A stretch of DNA of 64,000 nucleotides from Calothrix sp. NIES-4105 (GTDB lineage: Bacteria > Cyanobacteriota > Cyanobacteriia > Cyanobacteriales > Nostocaceae): assembly GCF_002368415.1 (NCBI RefSeq), contig NZ_AP018290.1:1615470-1679469 (forward strand), written 5' to 3'. Below the pieces are notes generated by a model. That model was given only the letters and a program-made list of their open reading frames with translations. It searched no databases and was not told the origin of the DNA. A program made the translations under genes and the position numbers. Of this stretch, positions 43,975 through 52,374 are shown piece after piece. How positions within the stretch are numbered: position 1 is the first letter of the stretch; each line of letters starts with the position of its first letter.

Positions 43975-45360
43975 CTATGCATTATTAACATTAATTAACT
44001 TCTCTTCCCCCACTCCCCCCTTCTCCCACTCCCCCACTCCTCTATTTTCTTTTAGTGCTGCAACGTAAAGTTTTGTAAAGTCAGCTAGTCCTTGAAGTTG
44101 CCCTTTAATGGTATTTGGGTAGCGTGCCATCAAAGCACGACGTGCGCGACGTTCTTCTTGGTTTGTTGCGACTGCTGCTAAAGTCATCTCACTTGGATAA
44201 AATCTACACTGCCAAAAACGTCCTCCTTTCTCTATTAACCAGCATGAATACAAATCTTTTCTGTGAGGAAAAAATGATTCGGATGCATTTTGAGCAATGA
44301 TTTCACTTGGGTAGGTTAGGTGTTTTTGGAATGAGGCAACTGCATTTGATGTAATGCACCCTGTTATTCGGTAGCTGATATTCTGCATAATCATCGCACA
44401 ATTTAATGGAACAGCACCTTTGTATAGTTTTTTCTGTGCGTCAAAACTTTCCTCTTGCTTAATTTCGGCACCGACATCTCGACCAGTACCTTTGAGTAAA
44501 GCACGTTCACGTGCGGCTTTAGTTTGTTTCGCTTGGCGATGTAGATTATCTTCAGTTAAATAGCGGTTAGCGGCGGATATTTCTACGATTGCTTCCGTAT
44601 CGCGAACATGACTTTCACTCAAAACCTTCCACATCCACAGTATTTGCTCTCTAACCGACACCCACGCAGCGACAGTATCCGCCATTGTTAAAACACCAAC
44701 AACTTTATCTTTGACGTATACACGATTTGTACATTGACGGTGTTCTGGACATGAACTTCGCCCGTATTCCCCAGTTATCAAGATAGTTGTAGAGTGTTTT
44801 GGTGAGTTTTGAATTTCGGTTAATTTTACACCCCTATCTTTATCTTCTGTTAGCAAAAGCAATTGTGGAATTGCCCTTGACGGAGATTTATTAAACCTAC
44901 CCCAAAGCCAAGACCAAAGCTCGGTATCGCTCATTGGAGTATTTTCTAATTGGGCTTTAGTGTTAAATAACATTTCCCATTGAATAAATCCCTCGGTGTA
45001 AGCTTTCATTAATAAGCGGCTTAAAACTTGTTCTTGCCGTTGGGATATTCTGCCTGTAACACCATCTAATAGCAGGCGCCCGCTTTTGCCCAAACTATGT
45101 ATAAGTTTAGATAACATGTCAGTCTTACGTTCACCAACCGCATCTGCTGTCCAAGTACAAAATAATGTTTGCTGCCAAATTGATCTGGCGCCAGAACGAG
45201 TTAGAGAATGAACTCTTGCTTGTTCATTCCGCATTAAAATTGCAGGTAACTTTAGAGAACAAGTAGAGGCAAGATGATTAAGATAATGCTGTCTTTTTTC
45301 GTCTTGGGAATAACGACCTAAAAAGAACGTACATTTCTCGCTTGCGAGGACAAATTTCAT
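43975..45360 (-). CDS. Large hypothetical tra-block protein (possible VirB4/TraC N-terminal-like)
   Basis: 461 residues, ATG at 45360, first visible gene of the minus-strand conjugation block. Soluble, with HRQCTNRVYVKDKVVGVLTM, IVEISAANRYLTEDNLHRQA and GCITSNAVASFQKHL blocks. Its position and helical middle resemble the N-terminal half of VirB4/TraC proteins, but there is no P-loop, so either the ATPase half is lost or it is something else. The last 20 or so residues (GVGEWEKGGVGEE) are encoded by a short iterated repeat and may have replaced the natural end. Confidence 0.45.
   Translation of the reverse strand: MKFVLASEKCTFFLGRYSQDEKRQHYLNHLASTCSLKLPAILMRNEQARVHSLTRSGARSIWQQTLFCTWTADAVGERKTDMLSKLIHSLGKSGRLLLDGVTGRISQRQEQVLSRLLMKAYTEGFIQWEMLFNTKAQLENTPMSDTELWSWLWGRFNKSPSRAIPQLLLLTEDKDRGVKLTEIQNSPKHSTTILITGEYGRSSCPEHRQCTNRVYVKDKVVGVLTMADTVAAWVSVREQILWMWKVLSESHVRDTEAIVEISAANRYLTEDNLHRQAKQTKAARERALLKGTGRDVGAEIKQEESFDAQKKLYKGAVPLNCAMIMQNISYRITGCITSNAVASFQKHLTYPSEIIAQNASESFFPHRKDLYSCWLIEKGGRFWQCRFYPSEMTLAAVATNQEERRARRALMARYPNTIKGQLQGLADFTKLYVAALKENRGVGEWEKGGVGEEKLINVNNA
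44003..44043. repeat. CCCCACT-type short iterated repeat at a gene 3' end
   Basis: TCTTCCCCCACTCCCCCCTT and on to ACTCCCCCACTCC, encoding the Gly/Glu-rich tail of the 43975-45360 product. Confidence 0.7.
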
Positions 45361-45546
45361 TGCCTCGCCAATTCCTTCCGATAAAGCTAAAAGCTCTTAC
45401 AGGTTTTGTTTTATAGCGTATTCAAGACTACTGCTCAGGCGCCACTGACTGAAAAGCCGTTAACCTACTTATTGTTAGAGGCTAACAGAAAATTTTCAAG
45501 AAAAGTTTAATTTTGAATAATAGCGCTACAGAAAAATTACAAAAAC

Positions 45547-45717
45547 ATGAAAAATAAAACAGCACGCTCGATATTACTTCAAACAGCAATTCTTTACGCC
45601 CAAATCAAGCACCTTCCGCGCGAGAAAGTAAAATTCTACATAGAAAATATTGATACAGTCGATGTAGAAAGTCTAACAATGATAGATAAAGAACCTGACT
45701 TTTCACGGTATCTTTAA
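45547..45717 (+). CDS. Small hypothetical protein
   Basis: 56 residues from ATG at 45547 (KTARSILLQTAILYAQIKHL, then FYIENIDTVDVESLTMIDKE). Good amino acid composition and an amphipathic helix; no recognised family. It lies alone between the conjugation block and nifJ, on the + strand. The rest of 45361-46295 has no other gene. Confidence 0.4.
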   Translation: MKNKTARSILLQTAILYAQIKHLPREKVKFYIENIDTVDVESLTMIDKEPDFSRYL

Positions 45718-46031
45718 ACTGAACTTTCTCCGGTGCTGATGTACTAAACATCCCTTTAGCCCCTGCTAGCTAAAGAACATAGCTTTTAACACTAGGATAT
45801 ATGTACCCATGTAAGCAAGAGCCTTAGACATCTGTGGTAAGCCAAAAAATGGGGGTTCAACGCTTTAAATTCACTTCGCAAGACCATGCAGGCAATTTGC
45901 ACCCAGTGAGAGTGAATCAAAAAAACTTGAAACTAGCTCTAGATATCAGTTAGCTCTTTCTACTTGGGGGGTTAGGAAACTTAACTGACACTACATATCA
46001 ATCCATTGATCATCCAGACTAGGGTTTATAG

Positions 46032-46129
46032 GTGACGTAAGTCACAGTATTTACTGTATTGACGTAGGTATCCAAATACCTGACTATAGAGTTGGGTCGA
46101 GTTCGACATGATGCACTTTTAGTAAAAGT
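46032..46129. promoter_or_regulatory. Cluster of four dyads upstream of the nifJ frame
   Basis: GTGAC-GTAA-GTCAC (46032-46045), ACAGTA-TT-TACTGT (46044-46057), GGTAT-CCAA-ATACC (46067-46080) and ACTTTTA-G-TAAAAGT (46115-46129), all perfect. Closely stacked operators or structured leader are possible. None fits the NtcA consensus GTA-N8-TAC. Confidence 0.35.
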
Positions 46130-46295
46130 CTGGTAACTTTACCATCTCATGTCCCTTAGCCCTTTTTATAAAATTCCCTGATTTTACGCTTGTTTTCAGA
46201 TTTCTGTCAGGCAGTCAGGATAAAGAACAGGTAAACAATTAATATTTTTGCTGTAACTCTGTATTGTAAAGTGTTCAAAAGAATTTACTCCCGCA

Positions 46296-48716
46296 ATGGT
46301 ACAAGCTGTTTTCGATAACTTAGCACGTGAACAGCCAAAAAATCACTTTACGGTTGGTATCAACGATGATGTTAGTCATACTTCGCTATCTTTGAACACT
46401 AACTTTTCTACCGAGTCAGACAAAGTAGTCCGCGCGATGTTTTACGGACTTGGTTCAGACGGTACTGTCGGCGCCAATAAAAACTCTATCAAAATTATTG
46501 GTGAAGAAACAAACAATTATGCTCAGGGTTACTTTGTCTATGATTCCAAAAAATCAGGTTCAATGACAGTATCCCACTTACGCTTTGGTTCTGAACCAAT
46601 TCGCTCAACATACCTTATCGACAAAGCGAATTTTATTGGGTGTCATCAATGGGTATTTTTGGAAAGAGTAAATATTCTCAAAAACGCTACTAATGGCGCC
46701 ACTTTTTTAGTTAACAGTCCTTATGATAGTAATTATGTATGGGAACATATTGGAGCAAACGTCCAGCAGCAAATTATTGATAAGCATCTCAAATTATATG
46801 TGATTGATGCGAACAAAGTTGCTCGTGATAGTGGAATGGGTGGACGTATCAACACTATTATGCAAGTTTGCTTCTTTGCTTTAGCTGGTGTATTACCTCA
46901 AGACGAAGCTATTGCCAAAATTAAACAAGCTATTGAAAAAACATACGGCAAAAAAGGCGCCGATGTAGTTCGTAAAAATTTAGATGCAGTTGATAACACC
47001 CTAAATAATCTCCAAAAAGTAGATATCCCCTCCAATTTAATCAAAAATCAAACATCAAAGATCCAGAATTTAGTAAGTGCGCCAGAATTTGTTCGGGATG
47101 TACTTGGTACAATGATGGTCTGGGAAGGAGATAATTTACCTGTTAGCGCATTACCTGCGGATGGAACTTTCCCAACGGGTACAGCTAAATGGGAAAAGCG
47201 TGACGTAGCAGAAAATATACCAGTATGGGATACTAACTTATGTATTCAGTGTAGTAAATGCGTAATAGTTTGTCCTCATGCAGCAATACGTAGTAAAGCT
47301 TATGACGCAAGTGAGTTAGATAACGCGCCTGCAAGTTTCAAGTCAACCAACGCTAAAGATAAAGACTTTGCTTTGTGTAAATTTACTATTCAAGTGGCGC
47401 CATCTGATTGTACAGGATGCGGTATCTGTGTTGATGTATGTCCAGCCAGAGATAAAATGCAACTAGAACGCAAAGCGATCAACATGGAACCACAACTTCC
47501 TTTGCGCGAACAAGAAACAAAAAACTGGGACTTCTTCTTAAATTTACCCCTACCCGACCGCACTAAACTAAAATTAAACCAAATTCGCCAGCAACAATTT
47601 CAAGAACCACTGTTTGAATTTTCAGGCGCCTGTTCTGGATGCGGTGAAACTCCTTATTTAAAGCTATTAACACAGCTATTTGGCGATAGAGCGATGATTG
47701 CCAATGCTACAGGATGTTCATCTATATATGGAGGAAACTTACCGACAACTCCTTGGACAAAAAATGCCGAAGGTAGAGGACCCGCATGGTCGAATAACTT
47801 ATTTGAAGATAACGCCGAATTTGGACTTGGTTTTCGTCTTTCTCTAGATAAACATGCAGAATATGCAGCAGAACTCTTAAAACAATGGGGTGAACTACCT
47901 CAAAATTTAATCGAGTCGATATTAAACGCTTCACAAAACACTGAAGCTGACATATACGAACAACGTCAACGAATAGAATTACTCAAACAACACTTAGAAG
48001 CAATAGATAATCAAAAATCAAAAAATCTAAAATCCTTAGCTAATTATCTTGTTCGTAAAAGTGTTTGGATAGTAGGTGGTGATGGATGGGCGTATGATAT
48101 TGACTTTGGAGGACTCGACCATATACTTGCTAGCGGACGCAATGTAAATGTCTTGGTCATGGATACAGAAGTCTATTCTAACACGGGTGGACAATCATCA
48201 AAATCAACACCATTAGGCGCCGTTGCCAAATTTGCTGCTAGCGGTAAACCTGCGGCAAAAAAAGATTTAGGGTTAATTGCGATGACTTACGGTAATATAT
48301 ATGTCGCTAGTGTTGCGATAGGCGCCCGTGATGAACATACACTCAAAGCTTTCCTCGAAGCAGAAGCATATAATGGACCATCATTAATAATTGCTTATAG
48401 TCACTGTATTGCCCACGGTATTAACATGACAACAGCCATGAGTCACCAAAAAAGTCTCGTTGATACTGGACGCTGGTTACTATACCGCTACAACCCCGAC
48501 CTACTCAAACAAGGTAAAAACCCCTTATTACTAGACATGCAAAAACCCAAACAACCAATAGAACAATCAATGTACCAAGAAAACCGCTTCAAAATGTTAA
48601 CAAAATCTAAACCCGAATTAGCTAAACGTTTACTGGGTGAAGCACAAGCCGAAGTTAACGCTCGTTGGAAAATGTACGAATATCTAGCCGCACGTCAGGT
48701 AGCACAACTAGAATAA
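46296..48716 (+). CDS. nifJ: Pyruvate:ferredoxin (flavodoxin) oxidoreductase, 5'-truncated or interrupted
   Basis: 806 residues, about two thirds of the usual ~1190. Present: the domain beginning KNHFTVGINDDVSHTSL, two [4Fe-4S] ferredoxin motifs (CIQCSKCVIVCPH near 315, CTGCGICVDVCP near 372), the proximal-cluster region (CSGCGETPYLKL) and the TPP-binding GGDGWAYDIDFGGLDHIL with DTEVYSNTGGQSS near 595-635. Missing: the first ~400 residues, including the N-terminal domain that completes the TPP site. Homology continues upstream of the ATG as SKEFTPA, then stops at about 46272, with a stop codon at 46254. So the ATG is internal and the gene is cut. The enzyme feeds electrons from pyruvate to nitrogenase; this part alone cannot. 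Confidence 0.9.
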   Translation: MVQAVFDNLAREQPKNHFTVGINDDVSHTSLSLNTNFSTESDKVVRAMFYGLGSDGTVGANKNSIKIIGEETNNYAQGYFVYDSKKSGSMTVSHLRFGSEPIRSTYLIDKANFIGCHQWVFLERVNILKNATNGATFLVNSPYDSNYVWEHIGANVQQQIIDKHLKLYVIDANKVARDSGMGGRINTIMQVCFFALAGVLPQDEAIAKIKQAIEKTYGKKGADVVRKNLDAVDNTLNNLQKVDIPSNLIKNQTSKIQNLVSAPEFVRDVLGTMMVWEGDNLPVSALPADGTFPTGTAKWEKRDVAENIPVWDTNLCIQCSKCVIVCPHAAIRSKAYDASELDNAPASFKSTNAKDKDFALCKFTIQVAPSDCTGCGICVDVCPARDKMQLERKAINMEPQLPLREQETKNWDFFLNLPLPDRTKLKLNQIRQQQFQEPLFEFSGACSGCGETPYLKLLTQLFGDRAMIANATGCSSIYGGNLPTTPWTKNAEGRGPAWSNNLFEDNAEFGLGFRLSLDKHAEYAAELLKQWGELPQNLIESILNASQNTEADIYEQRQRIELLKQHLEAIDNQKSKNLKSLANYLVRKSVWIVGGDGWAYDIDFGGLDHILASGRNVNVLVMDTEVYSNTGGQSSKSTPLGAVAKFAASGKPAAKKDLGLIAMTYGNIYVASVAIGARDEHTLKAFLEAEAYNGPSLIIAYSHCIAHGINMTTAMSHQKSLVDTGRWLLYRYNPDLLKQGKNPLLLDMQKPKQPIEQSMYQENRFKMLTKSKPELAKRLLGEAQAEVNARWKMYEYLAARQVAQLE

Positions 48717-48728
48717 TTATACGATAAT

Positions 48729-48751
48729 AAAGCCTGTTATAAGCAGGCTTT
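48729..48751 (+). terminator. Terminator-like hairpin after nifJ
   Basis: AAAGCCTG and CAGGCTTT form an 8-bp stem with a 7-base loop, starting 12 bp after the stop. The stem itself supplies the T run. Confidence 0.6.
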
Positions 48752-48817
48752 CATAACGTCTATATTTTTACAACGTAATTTATCATGATAAACATGAAAA
48801 TACTGTGAGTACGTTAA

Positions 48818-48889
48818 TTACTTTACGCTTGAAACAAACAGCGCACTAAATAAAGCGTAACCACCTAAAAAAACAACAGCCGCAAACAT
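48818..48889 (-). CDS. 23-residue single-helix membrane protein
   Basis: ATG at 48889 preceded by a perfect AGGAGG seven to eight bases upstream (48898-48903 on the complement), one of the strongest ribosome binding sites in the window. The product, MFAAVVFLGGYALFSALFV followed by SSVK, is one hydrophobic helix with a basic end, the style of small subunits of photosynthetic or NDH complexes. I do not recognise it as any named subunit. Confidence 0.55.
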   Translation of the reverse strand: MFAAVVFLGGYALFSALFVSSVK

Positions 48890-49237
48890 AAACAGACCTC
48901 CTGGTAGTGGAAAGAGGATATGTGAATCTACACGTTTTTATCTTAGTGACAGTAACAAGCTCGTAACATCTGCTGAAAAGAATATTCTTTTAGACAAGCT
49001 TTTGCGCTCGTTAATATCAATATCGTATTTAATTTGGACGATATAAATTTCAATATACCATTTCCTTGTTCTTTTGTATAAACTTATGATACATTTTTTT
49101 TGTTACTTTTTATAACATTTATATATCTATCCTTGGGAGTACGCTGATTCCTATTGGCACCTTCAAAATTTACGCAATGTAATATAATGTTACAACGTGT
49201 GTATTATTGCCTGTTATTGATAGTACCGAAAAAAATA

Positions 49238-50011
49238 ATGGAATTGTTAGGACTTTGCTTTTTTGCTTTCTTGGCTGGGTTTATCGACTCAATGGTAGGT
49301 GGTGGAGGTTTGATACAACTACCTGCTTTATTTATATTTTTCCCAGATATTAGCATTGCTGCATTGTTTGGTACAAATAAACTGGCTTCAATTTGTGGTA
49401 CCACAGCTGCTGCTATTCACTTTATTAAACAGGTTAAACTTGATTTTCACGCGGTTGTTCCTACAGCAGTTACAGCATTGATTTTTTCCTTTTTGGGCGC
49501 CAGGACTGTTAGCGTTATTAATAGTGAGATATTACGACCTGTTGTACTGGGTTTATTAATAGTGGTTGCCATATATACGTTTATTAAAAAAGACTTTGGA
49601 GAAGAGTATCAACCTCGGCGCCAGAATCATCTTGTTTACTATATGATGTTGATAGGGGGTAGCGTGGGTTTTTATGATGGATTCTTTGGTCCCGGTACTG
49701 GCAGCTTTTTGATATTCTTACTTATTGCTGTACTTGGTTTTGACTTTATTCGTGCGTCTGCTACCGCTAAAATTATTAACTGGTCAACTAATCTTGCTGC
49801 ATTAATTTATTTTGTGTTTATAGGTAAAGTATTATATTTAATTGCGTTGCCAATGGCGTTGTGTAATGTAATTGGAGGAATATTAGGAGCAAGAATGGCA
49901 ATACTAAAGGGAAGCGCGTTTGTTAGAGTTTTATTTTTGATTGTAGTTTCTGGACTAATTATAAAGTTGGCATATGATATATTAATAAAATCCGTAGTTA
50001 TACGTATGTAA
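49238..50011 (+). CDS. TSUP (TauE/SafE) family membrane transporter
   Basis: 257 residues from ATG at 49238; an upstream reading from 49154 adds 28 residues unlike the family. About eight helices in two repeats: FAFLAGFIDSMVGGGGLIQL with GTNKLASICGTTAA, then GFYDGFFGPGTGSFLIFLL with ASATAKIINWSTNL. These paired GGGG/GPGTG and NK/KI blocks define TSUP exporters of sulphite, organosulphonates or other anions. Substrate unknown. Confidence 0.85.
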   Translation: MELLGLCFFAFLAGFIDSMVGGGGLIQLPALFIFFPDISIAALFGTNKLASICGTTAAAIHFIKQVKLDFHAVVPTAVTALIFSFLGARTVSVINSEILRPVVLGLLIVVAIYTFIKKDFGEEYQPRRQNHLVYYMMLIGGSVGFYDGFFGPGTGSFLIFLLIAVLGFDFIRASATAKIINWSTNLAALIYFVFIGKVLYLIALPMALCNVIGGILGARMAILKGSAFVRVLFLIVVSGLIIKLAYDILIKSVVIRM

Positions 50012-50307
50012 AATTTTATGTAATTAATTAGATTCAATATAATTACGAATGACAAATAGTTATAAGCAAGTAATGATGAATATCAACTATCTATATAGTT
50101 TCCTATGCAGTCACAATTAAACTAAATAGTTCTCAACGTCATATACATACTTTACCTTGTTTGAATGTGTTCAAGCAAGGTATTTCTTTATTTACTTATA
50201 ATTTAAAATTACTTGCTTGTACTTTACTTAAACTTTGTAAATTTATGTTAAAAATCATTCATGAAGTTGATGAGTATTTTGTAATAAATGATTTAGGATT
50301 GCTATAC

Positions 50308-50467
50308 ACCGATTGGATTAGATTTAACTGGTAGTAATAATAATACAATTCAAATGGAAGGTGTTAGCTTCAGCAGTGGTGCTAATATCCAGTTAGCTGC
50401 TGGCAATATAGATATCAACTCATCTAATATTAATGCTAAAGATATAAACTTGTTTGGTACTAGTTAG
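50308..50467 (+). pseudogene. Relic of a repeat-type surface protein gene
   Basis: One frame reads IGLDLTGSNNNTIQMEGVSF, SGANIQLAAGNIDINSSNIN and AKDINLFGTS before a stop, the style of filamentous-haemagglutinin or PEP-CTERM-type exported β-helix proteins. No start or signal peptide. Weak coding traces continue to about 50616 (MELVEANQIIMYDAEILL). The spacer 50012-50647 has nothing else. Confidence 0.45.
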
Positions 50468-50647
50468 GGTCGCATTATAATAAGCATCGAGTTAATAGCA
50501 GTATGGAGTTGGTTGAAGCTAACCAGATTATAATGTATGATGCTGAAATTTTACTGGTTAGTCAAGCTAATTATCCTTTAGAAGGTTATCGTCAAACTTG
50601 TTTTGTAAGTCAATAGCGCTCTTCGCGCAACTACGAGCATAAATAAA

Positions 50648-51472
50648 ATGACAAAAGTTAACTGGTTAATAGAAGAAGATATTTTTGACCGTCACGACGA
50701 GTTGATTAAGGAATTAGAAAAGCATGGATATACATATAAACAAACAAGTTATCTTAAATATATCAGCACTGGTGCCGATGAATATTTTGCAGACGACAAG
50801 TGCGTTATATTTAGAGGAACTCTTAATTTAGGTCGCAATGTTTTAAAAACTCCCTGGATACCCGGCGCCTATCTTGATGAGAAAAATTTACGCTGTTCCA
50901 CATATTATAATTACTTTGGTCAATATCTGCTCAATAATAAATATTTTTTCCTGTCTTTGGGTGAATTAATTAGAAGGAAAGACGAAATTTTAGAATATTT
51001 TCATTCAGACGGTGAAGTATTCATCCGACCTGATAGTAACATGAAACCATTCAACGCTGGAGTCTTTAATTTAAAAGCACTCAATACAATTAAAGCATTA
51101 AAATCCGAACTAAACACTAACGATACAACTTTAGTGTTCGTCAGCAAAAAACAACGCATTACCAAAGAATGGAGATTTTTTATCTACAAAAACCAAGTTA
51201 TTACAGCTTCGCTTTACCTAGTTGGGGAAGAACGCATTGATGAAACTATTAAAGGTGGATATCTTGAAAACTATGTAAATCAAGTCTTAGTATCTGTGAA
51301 CTGGTATCCAGAGGCATTATACACTATAGATATTTGTGAAGCTCAAGGAGAACTTCATGTTCTTGAGCTAGGTTCTTACAGTTGTGCAGGTGAATATGGG
51401 TGTGACTTAAGTTTAATTATAGAAGCAGGCGCCAATTGTGCCATTGAAGAATATGAAGCAGTAAACAATTAG
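50648..51472 (+). CDS. ATP-grasp (DUF4343-type) protein
   Basis: 274 residues. GEVFIRPDSNMKPFNAGVFN (about 119-138), VFVSKKQRITKEWRFFIYKN (about 162-181) and the C-terminal TIDICEAQGELHVLELGSYS CAGEYGCDL pattern (substituting for the metal-binding E-x-N of classic ATP-grasps) match DUF4343-type ATP-grasp enzymes. They ligate an amine to a carboxylate at the cost of ATP; substrate unknown. No peptide precursor gene is next to it, so not obviously a RiPP ligase. Confidence 0.75.
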   Translation: MTKVNWLIEEDIFDRHDELIKELEKHGYTYKQTSYLKYISTGADEYFADDKCVIFRGTLNLGRNVLKTPWIPGAYLDEKNLRCSTYYNYFGQYLLNNKYFFLSLGELIRRKDEILEYFHSDGEVFIRPDSNMKPFNAGVFNLKALNTIKALKSELNTNDTTLVFVSKKQRITKEWRFFIYKNQVITASLYLVGEERIDETIKGGYLENYVNQVLVSVNWYPEALYTIDICEAQGELHVLELGSYSCAGEYGCDLSLIIEAGANCAIEEYEAVNN

Positions 51473-51480
51473 TTCTAAAT

Positions 51481-51579
51481 TTTGTCAATGCTGTACCTGA
51501 GCCAACAACTGGCGCCGCTATACTTGGTGTTGGTGTAATTGGCTTATTAAAATCACGGCACCGTCGCGTTACAAATTAA
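51481..51579 (+). pseudogene. PEP-CTERM sorting signal relic
   Basis: Reads FVNAVPEPTTGAAILGVGVI then GLLKSRHRRVTN and stops: PEP box, short hydrophobic helix and basic tail, typical of exosortase substrates. There is no upstream coding sequence; it directly follows the stop of the ATP-grasp gene in another frame. Possibly the end of the same lost gene as the fragment at 50308. Confidence 0.7.
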
Positions 51580-51588
51580 TAAACACCT

Positions 51589-51616
51589 GTAGAGACATGA
51601 CATGTAACGTCTCTAC
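51589..51616. repeat. 28-bp near-palindrome, GTAGAGACGT family, copy 3
   Basis: GTAGAGACATGACATGTAAC followed by GTCTCTAC. Arms match copy 1 at 10747-10774 except for two or three bases. Confidence 0.75.
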
Positions 51617-51680
51617 AATCGATAAAATTATACCGCTTCAATTGCCTTAAAGCGGTATTTTACACGTTATATTAAAACAT

Positions 51681-51839
51681 CTACTTCTTAGCTATAATCC
51701 AGATGGCGTGGACTATACCTGGTATATATCCAAACATAGTTAGTAGTATATTAATCCAAAAATCTATACCTATACCAACTTGTAAAAATACACCCAGCGG
51801 GGGCAAGAATATAGCACAGATAATCCGAACTAAATCCAT
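51681..51839 (-). CDS. YqaE/Pmp3 family small membrane protein
   Basis: 52 residues from ATG at 51839 with GTAGGAGG upstream. MDLVRIICAIFLPPLGVFLQ, then GIGIDFWINILLTMFGYIPG and IVHAIWIIAKK match the Pmp3/UPF0057 family along the whole length: two helices with the LPPLGVF and GYIPGIVHA signatures. Members are small stress-induced membrane proteins linked to salt and cold tolerance. Confidence 0.92.
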   Translation of the reverse strand: MDLVRIICAIFLPPLGVFLQVGIGIDFWINILLTMFGYIPGIVHAIWIIAKK

Positions 51840-51981
51840 TTACTTCCTCCTACAGAATGATGGCGCCTTTTTTGAAATAGCAAACCATCTAACTTGTTAT
51901 ATCTACAAGGATAATATCAACACGAGCGAAGATGATTCCGTTCAAGATTCGGTAAACCGTACTAAAATTACGTGTTGATAT

Positions 51982-52326
51982 TCAACCGCCGCTAATTTTA
52001 ACTTTGTAACCCATTTTGGTTAAAATTTCCAGAAGTTTCTGCTTGTGTTCGCCTTGTATTTCTATTTCCGACTCTTTTAAAGCTCCACCTGTACCGCACT
52101 GCGTTTTTAACTGTTTTAACAATGCTTGCAAAGTTTCCGGTTTGGCTTGAAAACCAGTAATAACTGTAACAGTTTTACCCTTACGTCCCGCGCGTGTTGC
52201 TTGTACACGCAAATTTTGCAATTCTTTTGGTAATTCCTCAACAGGTCGCTCAAATGCTGCTGAGTTAACACCATCACCAAATTCACGCCAAGCTAAACCG
52301 TCTGATGAATTTCCTTTCTTTGCCAT
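51982..52326 (-). CDS. SUI1/eIF1-like translation factor (YciH type)
   Basis: 114 residues. The SUI1 domain occupies the C-terminal two thirds: RAGRKGKTVTVITGFQAKPE, LKTQCGTGGALKESEIEIQG and KLLEILTKMGYKVKISGG, with the conserved GTGG loop. Bacterial members (YciH) resemble eukaryotic eIF1 and affect start-site fidelity or ribosome recycling. 48 bp downstream of ubiD on the same strand. Confidence 0.92.
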   Translation of the reverse strand: MAKKGNSSDGLAWREFGDGVNSAAFERPVEELPKELQNLRVQATRAGRKGKTVTVITGFQAKPETLQALLKQLKTQCGTGGALKESEIEIQGEHKQKLLEILTKMGYKVKISGG

Positions 52327-52349
52327 GAGTGTTGAATATGAGATAGTAA

Positions 52350-52365
52350 GGTGGCTTAAGCCACC
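52350..52365. repeat. Palindrome GGTGGCTTAAGCCACC, dispersed copy 2
   Basis: Identical to 1131-1146, again followed by CTACG, in the short gap between ubiD and the SUI1 gene. It may act as a weak hairpin in that transcript. Confidence 0.65.
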
Positions 52366-52374
52366 CTACGATTT

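Noticed and set aside
23325..46270. Serine or tyrosine recombinase of an excisable nif element
   Set aside because: Looked for integrase-like frames and catalytic patterns in all translated regions; none was convincing.
46032..46295. NtcA-type promoter for nifJ
   Set aside because: No GTA-N8-TAC with a properly spaced -10 was found, and the adjacent start codon is internal to nifJ, so this is probably not its natural promoter.
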